From Actinomycetes bacterium (GTDB lineage Bacteria > Actinomycetota > Actinomycetes > Actinomycetales > Cellulomonadaceae), in assembly GCA_023401045.1 (NCBI GenBank), contig JAEXEM010000111.1, forward strand, positions 1-8,222: a DNA stretch of 8,222 bases. Reading direction: 5' to 3'. Positions within the stretch are counted from its first letter, which is position 1, and every line of letters starts with the position of its first letter. This document shows positions 1 through 6,169 of this stretch, piece after piece. The position numbers and the translations under genes are program-made. Under the pieces are notes generated by a model that was given only the letters and a program-made list of their open reading frames with translations, ran no database searches and had not been told where the DNA came from.

Positions 1-932
1 CCACGCTCGCGCGCACCCTCGGCGGCCTCACGGCCGTCGGGGCCGCCGCGCTCGCGTGGGCGACCGTCGAGGCGCGGTGGTACGCCCTGCGCGAGGTGAC
101 GGTGCCGCTGCTGCCCGCGGGGCACGAGCCCCTGCGGGTCCTGCACGTGTCCGACCTGCACCTCACCCCGTCCCAGCGCGACAAGGTGGCGTGGGTCCGT
201 GACCTCGCCTCGCTCGACCCGCACCTCGTCGTCGACACCGGGGACAACTGGGCGCACCGGGACGCGATGCCGGCGCTCCTCGAGGCGCTCGAGCCGCTGC
301 TCGCGGTGCCCGGTGCGTTCGTCCTCGGCTCGAACGACTACGTGGCCCCCCGGTTCAAGAACCCGGCGCTCTACCTGCTGCCGGACGCGCGCCGCACGCC
401 GCCGACCCCGCCCTCCCCGCTGCCGTGGCGCGAGCTCGTCGCCCGGCTGACGTCCGCCGGCTGGGTGGACCTGTCGAACCGGCGCGACGTCCTCAAGGTC
501 GACGGCCGCGTGGTCTCGCTCGTCGGCACGGACGACGCCCACATGGACCGCGACGACATGCCCGCCGCGGGCGGCCCCGACGACGCGCGGAGCACGGGTA
601 CCCCGGTCGACCTCCACCTCGGCGTGACGCACGCGCCCTACCGCCGCGTGCTCGACGCGATGCACGCCGACGGGGTCGACCTCACGATCGCCGGGCACAC
701 GCACGGCGGCCAGCTCGCCGTGCCGCTGTGGGGTGCCCTCACGACGAACTGCGACCTCGACACCCGGCGCGCCAAGGGCCTGCACGGCTGGCCCGGGCCG
801 CGCCCGGACCGCACCGGTGGCGCCGGGTCGCACTGGCTGCACGTCTCGGCGGGCCTCGGCACGTCGCCCTACGCCCCGGTGCGGTTCGCGTGCCGGCCCG
901 AGGCGACGCTGCTCACCCTCACCTCCGTCTGA
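1..932 (+). CDS. Membrane-anchored calcineurin-like metallophosphoesterase (5' partial)
   Basis: The reading frame is open from the window edge (first full codon at base 3), so the true start lies upstream. A GTG at 96 is not a convincing start, because the 31 codons before it encode an Ala/Leu/Gly-rich segment followed by VEARWYALREVTVP, the usual run-in from an N-terminal membrane helix to the catalytic domain. Counting from codon 96, the metal-site motifs appear in order: SDLH (19-22), GDN (49-51), GSND (78-81), a THAPY motif near residue 178 and GHTHGGQ (200-206). These bind the two-metal centre of the family, whose members cleave phosphoesters or pyrophosphates; the catalytic domain probably faces outside the membrane. 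The usual GNHD/E motif reads GSND here, so the familiar catalytic His is absent at that point. The natural substrate cannot be told. The gene stops 146 bases before a tRNA. The family call is firm; the specific role is unknown. Confidence 0.9.
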   Translation, partial: TLARTLGGLTAVGAAALAWATVEARWYALREVTVPLLPAGHEPLRVLHVSDLHLTPSQRDKVAWVRDLASLDPHLVVDTGDNWAHRDAMPALLEALEPLLAVPGAFVLGSNDYVAPRFKNPALYLLPDARRTPPTPPSPLPWRELVARLTSAGWVDLSNRRDVLKVDGRVVSLVGTDDAHMDRDDMPAAGGPDDARSTGTPVDLHLGVTHAPYRRVLDAMHADGVDLTIAGHTHGGQLAVPLWGALTTNCDLDTRRAKGLHGWPGPRPDRTGGAGSHWLHVSAGLGTSPYAPVRFACRPEATLLTLTSV

Positions 933-1035
933 CGCGCCCGGCACCCTCCGGAGACGGGACCGGGCCGTGCGGCGCTCCCCACCACCGATCCGCCCCACCC
1001 GGGTGTGCAGGACCCGGCCCGCAGGGCGGGCGCAT

Positions 1036-1065
1036 TTCGTTCCAGGGGCACTCGTCGGGTAGTCT
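1036..1065 (+). promoter_or_regulatory. Candidate promoter of tRNA-Pro
   Basis: A TAGTCT hexamer at 1060-1065 fits the TAnnnT form of actinobacterial -10 boxes and lies 13 bases before the mature tRNA, giving a leader of only about 7 bases. A weak -35 (TTCGTT, 1036-1041) sits 18 bases upstream. The position is what makes it plausible; the -35 match is poor. Confidence 0.35.
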
Positions 1066-1078
1066 TACGGGGCTTTCA

Positions 1079-1152
<74 letters not shown>

Positions 1153-1160
1153 CAAGCAGC

Positions 1161-1201
1161 GAGGCCCTCCGGCCGGCGGAACCGCCGAACCGGGGGGCCT
1201 C
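1161..1201 (+). terminator. Hairpin after tRNA-Pro, likely terminator
   Basis: A 12-base arm GAGGCCCTCCGG (1161-1172) pairs with CCGGGGGGCCTC (1190-1201) with one G-T wobble. The loop itself can form a small GGCG/CGCC hairpin (1175-1178 with 1183-1186). It begins eight bases after the tRNA. There is no T tract after it, as is common for terminators in high-GC actinobacteria, so the call rests on the stem and its position. Confidence 0.6.
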
Positions 1202-1378
1202 TCGCATGCCCGGCCACGGGATGTCGGCGCGCGCCGTCCCTGTCAGGGCGTCTCCTCGCAGGCGCCGGACCGGACCCCGGCCGTCCGGGAGACGACGAGC
1301 GCCGTCACCGGCAGCACCGGAGGGCGCACGCGACGGGGTGCCCCGTGGCGACGAGGGCGCTGGGTGCACCCGCGGGCA

Positions 1379-1422
1379 GCAGCGTGCGCCAGGACGGCGG
1401 GTGGCCTCCTGGCGCGCGCTGC
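1379..1422. terminator. Long 16-bp hairpin between converging genes
   Basis: Bases 1379-1394 pair with 1407-1422 over 16 positions with a single T-G wobble (1385 with 1416), leaving a 12-base loop (1395-1406). It lies in the non-coding gap between the + strand tRNA and the - strand binding-protein gene, so it could act in either direction as a terminator or as a 3' end stabiliser. No T run follows on either strand. The remaining bases of the 1202-1455 gap show only a small ACGGGG/CCCCGT repeat (1333-1346) and no supported gene. Confidence 0.5.
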
Positions 1423-1428
1423 GTCGGA

Positions 1429-1447
1429 CCCGGGGCGTGACCCCGGG
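1429..1447 (-). terminator. Terminator hairpin of the ABC transporter operon
   Basis: A perfect 7-bp all-GC stem CCCGGGG/CCCCGGG (1429-1435 with 1441-1447) with a five-base loop begins eight bases after the binding-protein stop codon when read on the minus strand. Its position fits the end of the transporter transcript. There is no T tract; the larger hairpin at 1379-1422 follows it and may reinforce it. Confidence 0.5.
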
Positions 1448-1455
1448 CGGTCGTG

Positions 1456-2805
1456 CTACTTCGAGCCGAGCTCGTTCTCCAGGTCCTTCTGGGCCTGGTC
1501 GAGAGCCTGCTGCGGTGCGACGCCGTTCTCGAAGATCTCGGTCCAGGTCACCGTCGTGAAGACGTTGTTCACGGCCGGGAGGTTCGGGTTCGCGAAGCCC
1601 TCGAAGTGGCCGATCTCGTCCTTGACCTCGTTGAGCACGTCGAACATGTTCGTCTTGAAGTACTTGTTGAACTTGTTCTCCGGGTCGTGGGTGACGGACT
1701 CGTCCTCCCACACCGACATGTTGACCGGGTCGAAGCCGAGCACCTGCCACACGGCGACGTTCGCCTCGGGCGAGAGCTTGGCGAACGCCAGCCACTCGGC
1801 CGCGAAGTCCTTGTGCTCGGACGACTCGACGACGGCCGTGCCGGTGCCACCGCCACCGATGGTGGCGACGTCGCCACCCTCGACGACCGGGGCCGGGGCG
1901 ATCGCGACGTCACCCTCGAGGTCGGGCATGTAGTCGACGAACCGCGAGGAGAACCACGCCGGGTAGACGACCGCCGCGTACTCGCCGCTGTTGATGACGC
2001 CGAACGCCTGCTCGTCGTCGGGGCTGCCACCGGGGATCGGGGAGATGGCACCCGCCTCGAGCATGCGCTGCTCGAGCTCGAGGGCCTTGACGACGGTCGG
2101 GTTGTTGACGTCGACGTTGCCGTCCGCGTCGAAGAAGTCGCCGCCCATCTGGGCGACGATGAGCGGCTGCACGAAGTTCACCGTGGTGCTCGCGATGCCG
2201 AAGGCCTTGCCCGTCGCCTGGTGGTAGGCGGCGCCGGCCTTCTCGAAGTCGTCCCACGTCTTGATGGTCGTGTAGTCGACGCCCGCCTCCGACATGAGGG
2301 TGTCGTTGTAGAACGCGACGAACGCGCCGACGTGCATCGGGAACCCGTAGATGCCACCCGCGCGGCTGTAGAGGTCGAGACGCGCCTGGACGATGTCGTC
2401 CTGGTAGGGCTTCGCGGCCTCGCTGAGGTCCATGAGCGGGGTGCGGCCGTCAGCGGTGACGAAGTTGCCGAACTTGCTCACCTCGATGTCGACGACGTCG
2501 GGCAGGCCGGTGCCCGAGTTCGCCGCGAGCTGCAGCTTGTTGTGCATGTCCTGGTACGGGTACACGGTGATGTCGAGCTCGACCGGCCGGTCGGGGTTCT
2601 GCTCGTTCCACTCGTCGGCCATCTGCTCGTAGTAGTCGGCGTGCAGCTCGGCGAACACCCACATGTCGAGGGTGGTGGCCTTCCCGTCGGCGGCCGACGC
2701 CGAACCGCCGCCGTCGGTGCTGCCACCGCTGCTGCACGCCGACAGCGCGAGCAGGCCTGCAACACCTACCGCGACGAGCGACAGTCTCCTGCGCGTTCCA
2801 GCCAT
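1456..2805 (-). CDS. ABC transporter sugar-binding lipoprotein (family 1 solute-binding protein)
   Basis: The 449-residue protein captures a sugar outside the cell and delivers it to the two permeases encoded upstream. It has a lipoprotein signal: basic MAGTRRR, a hydrophobic stretch (8-21) and lipobox LSAC with the lipidated Cys at 24, followed by a flexible Ser/Gly linker to about residue 40. The mature part begins with the usual TLDMWVF strand. The segments YPYQDMHNK (82-90), SGTGLPDVVDIE (97-108) and KTWDDF (182-187) are characteristic of family 1 binding proteins. From memory they resemble AraN-type arabino-oligosaccharide binders, but the ligand is not proven. The ATG start at 2805 has GGAG eight bases upstream. 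The gene lies 39 bases after permease 2 and is the last of the operon, whereas the binding protein is often first. A perfect GC hairpin follows the TAG stop. The family is sure; the substrate is not. Confidence 0.93.
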   Translation of the reverse strand: MAGTRRRLSLVAVGVAGLLALSACSSGGSTDGGGSASAADGKATTLDMWVFAELHADYYEQMADEWNEQNPDRPVELDITVYPYQDMHNKLQLAANSGTGLPDVVDIEVSKFGNFVTADGRTPLMDLSEAAKPYQDDIVQARLDLYSRAGGIYGFPMHVGAFVAFYNDTLMSEAGVDYTTIKTWDDFEKAGAAYHQATGKAFGIASTTVNFVQPLIVAQMGGDFFDADGNVDVNNPTVVKALELEQRMLEAGAISPIPGGSPDDEQAFGVINSGEYAAVVYPAWFSSRFVDYMPDLEGDVAIAPAPVVEGGDVATIGGGGTGTAVVESSEHKDFAAEWLAFAKLSPEANVAVWQVLGFDPVNMSVWEDESVTHDPENKFNKYFKTNMFDVLNEVKDEIGHFEGFANPNLPAVNNVFTTVTWTEIFENGVAPQQALDQAQKDLENELGSK

Positions 2806-2844
2806 CGTTGGTACTCCGTTTCTCGTGTGGTGCGGTAGGACGAC

Positions 2845-3759
2845 TCAGCCCTTGAGCGCCCCGGCCGTCATCCCGGCGATGAAGAACCGCTGGAACGCGA
2901 TGAACAGCACGAGGACGGGCAGGAGCGAGAAGAACGAGCCGATGATGAGCAGCTCGTAGTTGTTCCCGTACGGCGTGAGGAGCGTGTTGAGGCCGATGGG
3001 CAGCGTGAACTTCTCCGCGGAGCGCAGCACCAGCAGCGGCCACAGGAAGTTGTTCCAGACGAACATGCCGTTGAGGATCGCCATGGCCGCGATCGCCGGC
3101 TTGGAGATCGGCATGACGAGCTTGAAGAACATCCCGAACTCGGTGACGCCGTCGACACGCCCCGCCTCCAGCAGCTCCTTCGGCACGCCGAGGAAGTACT
3201 GCCGGAAGAAGAAAATCGTGACGGCCGCGGCGAGGAACGGAAGGACGATCGCGGCGTAGTTGTCGGCGAGCCCGAGGTCGTTCACGAGGACGTACATCGG
3301 GAGCATCATGATCTCGAAAGGCACGGTCATGAGCAGCAGGACCGCGATGAACCAGGCGTTCTTTCCCTTGAAGTCGTACATCGCGAACCCGTACGCCACG
3401 AACGAGCTGACGAGCAGCGTGAGAGCGACCTGGACGACAGTGAGGACCACCGAGTTGGTGAACCACCGGAAGTACAGACCGGAGTCCGTGAAGACCATGA
3501 CGTAGTTGTCGAGGGAGAGGTCCGCGAGGTCGATGTCGAACGTCAGGCCGTTGCGCAGGATCTCGTTGCCGTCCTGGAACGTGCCGACGAAGATCGCCAC
3601 CAGCGGGACCATGGCGAGCACGCCGATGAGGACGAGGAAGACCCCCTGGATCGTGGCGAACAGGCCGCGCGGCAGCTCGTGCTTCGCCCGCGGCGGGCGG
3701 GGCGAGGCCGGCGGGGCCGGTGCGACGGGTTCCGTCGTCAGCGGAGCAGGGGCACTCAT
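2845..3759 (-). CDS. Carbohydrate ABC transporter permease, MalG-like
   Basis: This 304-residue inner-membrane subunit forms half of the sugar channel. The cytoplasmic N-terminus is long and Pro/Ala-rich (residues 1-30). About six membrane segments follow, near 36-60, 103-126, 137-159, 167-190, 222-245 and 269-290. The EAA loop that docks onto the ATPase is clear: ELLEAGRVDGVTEF from residue 195, followed by LVMPISKPAIA. The C-terminal FFIAGMTAGALKG ending is typical of the MalG side of CUT1 importers. The ATG at 3759 is chosen because GGAGG lies seven bases upstream and because its A is also the last base of the upstream permease stop (TGATG), a one-base overlap that implies translational coupling. 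No ATP-binding subunit is encoded nearby. Arabino-oligosaccharide, maltose-type and other CUT1 sugars all remain possible. Confidence 0.94.
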   Translation of the reverse strand: MSAPAPLTTEPVAPAPPASPRPPRAKHELPRGLFATIQGVFLVLIGVLAMVPLVAIFVGTFQDGNEILRNGLTFDIDLADLSLDNYVMVFTDSGLYFRWFTNSVVLTVVQVALTLLVSSFVAYGFAMYDFKGKNAWFIAVLLLMTVPFEIMMLPMYVLVNDLGLADNYAAIVLPFLAAAVTIFFFRQYFLGVPKELLEAGRVDGVTEFGMFFKLVMPISKPAIAAMAILNGMFVWNNFLWPLLVLRSAEKFTLPIGLNTLLTPYGNNYELLIIGSFFSLLPVLVLFIAFQRFFIAGMTAGALKG

Positions 3760-4706
3760 CACGCGCCCTCCTTCTTGAACGTGCCGGTGAGCCGGAGGTA
3801 CGTGAGGTTGATCGTCATGATGAGCAGGAGCAGCACGACGCCCACCGCCGAGGCGAACCCGAGGTCGTTCTGCTCGATGCCCATGCGGTAGAGGTAACCG
3901 ACGACCGTCAGGCCCTGGTTGTTCGGCGAGATGTTGCCGGCGTAGAGCATGAAGCTCTCGAGGAACATCGCCAGGCCGCCGTAGATGCTGATGGTCGTCA
4001 CGTAGACGAGCGTCGGCTTGAGGTTCGGCAGCGTGATGGAGAAGAATTTGCGGAGCTTGCCCGCACCGTCGATCGACGCCGCCTCGTACAGCTCGTCGGC
4101 GATCGACTGCATCCCCGAGAGGAAGTAGAGGATGTTCACCCCGGTGTAGCGCCACATCGCGAGGGCCAGCAGGGCGACGAGCCCGCCGATGTCCGTGCGC
4201 AGCCAGCGCACCGGGTCCGCACCCAGCAGGCCGATCGCCTGGTTGACGAGGCCCGTGCCGGTCTCGGCGAACATCAGCCGGAAGATGATGCCGGCGACGA
4301 CCACCGACGTGAGGCCGGGGATGAACACCGAGGCCTTGAAGATGTTCTTGAGCCGCCCGCTGCCGATCTTCGAGTTGAGGACCGCGGCGAGCACGAGCGG
4401 GATCGGGATGAGCAGCAGGAGCGTGAGGACCATGTACCGCGCACTGTTGAACAGCGCCTGCCAGAAGACCCGGTCGTTCCAGAGCCGCTCGTAGTTGTCG
4501 GTACCGACGAAAGCCGCCTCGCCGAACACCACCTCCTGCGTGCTCATGATGAACGTGCGCACGAGGGGAACGGCCCAGAAGACGAGCAGCGTGATGACGA
4601 ACGGCGCGATGAAGAAGTACGGCGCGAGGCGCTGCGAGTACAGGACGCCCTTGAGCCTCCCACCCACCCTCCTCGACGGCGCTGCACGCCCTTGCACAAC
4701 TGCCAC
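3759..4706 (-). CDS. Carbohydrate ABC transporter permease, MalF-like
   Basis: This is the first gene of the importer operon, 315 residues with the start proposed here. It has a short basic N-terminus, a first membrane segment at about 28-48 (LAPYFFIAPFVITLLVFWAV), then segments near 90-111, 126-146, 174-195, 232-252 and 284-304. The EAA loop is ELYEAASIDGAGKLRKFF from residue 205, with ITLPNLKPTL after it, which places the protein in the MalF-like half of CUT1 importers. The frame stays open far upstream (to 5171), but that extension is Arg/Pro-rich and runs through the promoter region, so it is not coding. The start is taken as GTG at 4706 because GGAGG (4712-4716) lies five bases before it; a GTG at 4697 is the main alternative. 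The stop shares one base with the next permease's ATG. Transcription probably begins near 4869, leaving a leader of about 160 bases. Confidence 0.92.
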   Translation of the reverse strand: MAVVQGRAAPSRRVGGRLKGVLYSQRLAPYFFIAPFVITLLVFWAVPLVRTFIMSTQEVVFGEAAFVGTDNYERLWNDRVFWQALFNSARYMVLTLLLLIPIPLVLAAVLNSKIGSGRLKNIFKASVFIPGLTSVVVAGIIFRLMFAETGTGLVNQAIGLLGADPVRWLRTDIGGLVALLALAMWRYTGVNILYFLSGMQSIADELYEAASIDGAGKLRKFFSITLPNLKPTLVYVTTISIYGGLAMFLESFMLYAGNISPNNQGLTVVGYLYRMGIEQNDLGFASAVGVVLLLLIMTINLTYLRLTGTFKKEGA

Positions 4707-4710
4707 GTGG

Positions 4711-4716
4711 CCCTCC
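4711..4716 (-). promoter_or_regulatory. Ribosome binding site deciding the start of permease 1
   Basis: On the minus strand GGAGGG (4716 down to 4711) lies five bases before the GTG at 4706 when counted from GGAGG. The next in-frame GTG (4697) is 14 bases away, and a third at 4667 directly abuts GAGGAGG with no spacing. The site therefore favours the 315-residue product. Confidence 0.55.
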
Positions 4717-4800
4717 GGGTCTTTCAGGGGTGACCGGCGGGAACCCGCACGACAACCCTGTCGCTGTGTTGACGATCCGCGTGCACGCGCACTCCCCCGA

Positions 4801-4841
4801 CCGGGCCGCCATTCGCGTCGTCGGTGACGCGGGAGGCCCGG
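4801..4841 (-). promoter_or_regulatory. Two-tier hairpin in the transporter mRNA leader
   Basis: An outer 7-bp perfect stem (4801-4807 with 4835-4841, CCGGGCC/GGCCCGG) encloses an inner 6-bp perfect stem (4814-4819 with 4826-4831, CGCGTC/GACGCG) with a six-base loop. It lies a few bases downstream of the operator in the predicted untranslated leader. It may protect the 5' end, cause pausing, or be a chance product of high GC; function is not shown. Confidence 0.35.
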
Positions 4842-4851
4842 GGCAAAGCGT

Positions 4852-4865
4852 TTACGACGTCGTAA
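4852..4865. promoter_or_regulatory. LacI-type operator palindrome at the transporter promoter
   Basis: TTACGACGTCGTAA is a perfect 14-bp palindrome with CpG at its exact centre, and partial symmetry continues outward (GCGT on one side, CCGC on the other). A central CpG is what LacI/GalR-family hinge helices recognise, and such a regulator is encoded 235 bases away. The site begins about four bases after the predicted transcription start of the transporter, a position that suits repression. It is the only copy of this palindrome I see in the window. Confidence 0.8.
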
Positions 4866-4875
4866 CCGCGTCGCC

Positions 4876-4904
4876 ACTATTGCCCGCCCACCCACGGGTG
4901 TCAA
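4876..4904 (-). promoter_or_regulatory. Sigma70-type promoter of the sugar transporter operon
   Basis: On the minus strand a perfect TTGACA (-35, 4904 down to 4899) is followed by a 17-base spacer and AATAGT (-10, 4881 down to 4876; four of six matches to TATAAT). The start would be near 4869, just ahead of the operator palindrome. The perfect -35, ideal spacing and adjacent operator together make this convincing, in a region otherwise very GC-rich. Confidence 0.7.
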
Positions 4905-4955
4905 CACTCCCGACCAAGGTGGGCGCACTGCAGGAAGGCCCTGCCGAAGTGGCTG

Positions 4956-4961
4956 TACGAT
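4956..4961 (+). promoter_or_regulatory. Candidate -10 box for the lacI-family gene
   Basis: TACGAT (4956-4961) matches four of six -10 positions and is one of few AT-containing hexamers on the + strand between the operator and the regulator gene. No good -35 is visible at 16-18 bases upstream. It would give a leader of about 130 bases. Weak call. Confidence 0.25.
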
Positions 4962-5006
4962 CGCCGCCAGCGCCCCTCCGGCCCACCGAGCGGGCGTTTC
5001 AGGAGA

Positions 5007-5026
5007 CGTCCGCCCGACGGCGGACG
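5007..5026 (+). promoter_or_regulatory. Perfect 8-bp hairpin in the regulator leader
   Basis: CGTCCGCC (5007-5014) pairs perfectly with GGCGGACG (5019-5026) around a CGAC tetraloop. Part of its left arm can instead pair with CGGGCG (4991-4996) through CGCCCG (5011-5016), so the two structures exclude each other. It lies 75 bases before the regulator start. Any regulatory role is inference. Confidence 0.3.
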
Positions 5027-5100
5027 GACGCTGACGGAACACGACGTCCCACCGCCGGGACGCTCGCCCGTCACCCGCGGCAGGAGGAGGCGGAGCTGGC

Positions 5101-6168
5101 GTGAGTGTCACGATGCGCGACGTCGCCCTCCTCGCGGGCGTGTCGAACAAGACGGTGTCGAACGTCGTCAACGACTACCCGCACGTCCACCCGGACACCC
5201 GGGCCCGCGTCCAGCGCGCCATCGCCGAGCTCGGGTACCGCCCCAACCTGTCGGCCCGTGGCCTGCGCTCCGGGCGCACCGGCGTCATCGGGCTGGCGGT
5301 CCCGCAGCTGCGACAGCCCTACTTCGCCCAGCTCGCGGACGCGGTCATCGCCGCCGCCGAGCGGCGCGGGCTGGGCGTCATCATGGGCCAGGCCGGCGAC
5401 CGGGAGCACGAGACGGCGCTGCTGCGCCACGGCCTGCGGCAGACCGACGGCATGCTCTTCAGCCCCGAGCAGCTCGGCACCGAGGACCGCGCCCTGCTCG
5501 ACGACGTCACCTTTCCCCTCGTCATGCTCGGCGAGCGGATCTTCGGCGGACCGACCGACCACGTGACGATGCACAACGTCGAGGGTGCCGGTGCGGCCGT
5601 CGAGCACCTCGTGCGGCTCGGACGCCGGCGCGTCGCCGTCATCGGCGCCCACCCCGACGGCCGCTCCGGGCAGCTGCGCCCCTCCGACCTGCGCGTCAGC
5701 GGCTACCGGGAGGCGCTCGCCGCCGCCGGGCTGCCGCACGACCCGCGGCTCGAACGGCGCGTCGCGCCCTGGCACGCGGTCGACGGGGCACGCGCGACAC
5801 GGGAGCTCATCGCGTCCGGCGTGCCGTTCGACGCGATCTTCACGCTCAACGACAGCCTCGGGATCGGCGCCCTGCGTGCGCTCGGCGAGGCGGGGTACCG
5901 GGTCCCGGACGACGTCGCCGTCATCGGCTTCGACAACATCGCCGACGGCCGGCTCACGCTCCCGTCGCTGTCGAGCGTCGACCCAGGCCGCGAGGAGATC
6001 GCCGAGACGGCGGTGGCGCTGCTCGTCGAGCGCATCGAGTCCGGCACGCGCCTGCCCCCGACACCCCGCCTCCACAAGGCGGCGTTCCGGATCGTCGACC
6101 GCGAGTCCACGGGCGGCGACGACGACACCGACGACGCCGCCACCCGCTTGGCGGACGCCCGGGCGTGA
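5101..6168 (+). CDS. LacI/GalR-family transcriptional regulator
   Basis: This 355-residue protein has the standard family layout and length. The N-terminal helix-turn-helix is MRDVALLAGVSNKTVSNVVN (5-24). The hinge helix is NLSARGLRSGRTGVIG (49-64), where L55 is the residue expected to wedge into the central CpG of the operator. A periplasmic-binding-protein-like effector domain runs from about 61 to 340, with the typical IFTLNDSLGIGALRALGE and VPDDVAVIGFDNI motifs and the LPSLSSVDPGREEIAETAV segment near the end. A short acidic tail follows. The GTG start at 5101 is preceded by GGAGGAGGCGGAG, with GGAG five bases away; ATG at 5113 is a possible alternative. It is divergent from the sugar importer and most likely represses it through the palindrome at 4852-4865, releasing when an imported sugar or derivative binds. 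The effector is unknown. Its stop is one base from the stop of the converging gene. Confidence 0.95.
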   Translation: MSVTMRDVALLAGVSNKTVSNVVNDYPHVHPDTRARVQRAIAELGYRPNLSARGLRSGRTGVIGLAVPQLRQPYFAQLADAVIAAAERRGLGVIMGQAGDREHETALLRHGLRQTDGMLFSPEQLGTEDRALLDDVTFPLVMLGERIFGGPTDHVTMHNVEGAGAAVEHLVRLGRRRVAVIGAHPDGRSGQLRPSDLRVSGYREALAAAGLPHDPRLERRVAPWHAVDGARATRELIASGVPFDAIFTLNDSLGIGALRALGEAGYRVPDDVAVIGFDNIADGRLTLPSLSSVDPGREEIAETAVALLVERIESGTRLPPTPRLHKAAFRIVDRESTGGDDDTDDAATRLADARA

Positions 6169-6169
6169 C

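Noticed and set aside
999..1017. CCGGGT/ACCCGG hairpin as terminator of the phosphoesterase gene
   Set aside because: Only 6 bp with a 7-base loop, 67 bases after the stop, and such stems are frequent by chance at this GC content.
1453..2838. Plus-strand 461-codon frame antisense to the binding protein
   Set aside because: Low-complexity Val/Asp/Arg-rich shadow produced by high-GC codon bias; no domain is recognisable and no ribosome site is seen.
3720..4733. Plus-strand 337-codon frame antisense to the permeases
   Set aside because: Arg/Glu/His-rich composition with no motif; the opposite strand encodes clear permeases with EAA loops.
4769..4774. TTGACG on the plus strand as a -35 box for the regulator
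   Set aside because: No acceptable -10 box lies 16-19 bases downstream.
2845..4812. Long minus-strand frame joining an upstream ATG at 4812 to permease 2
   Set aside because: The part above 3759 is permease 1 in the wrong frame; only the last 304 codons are permease 2.
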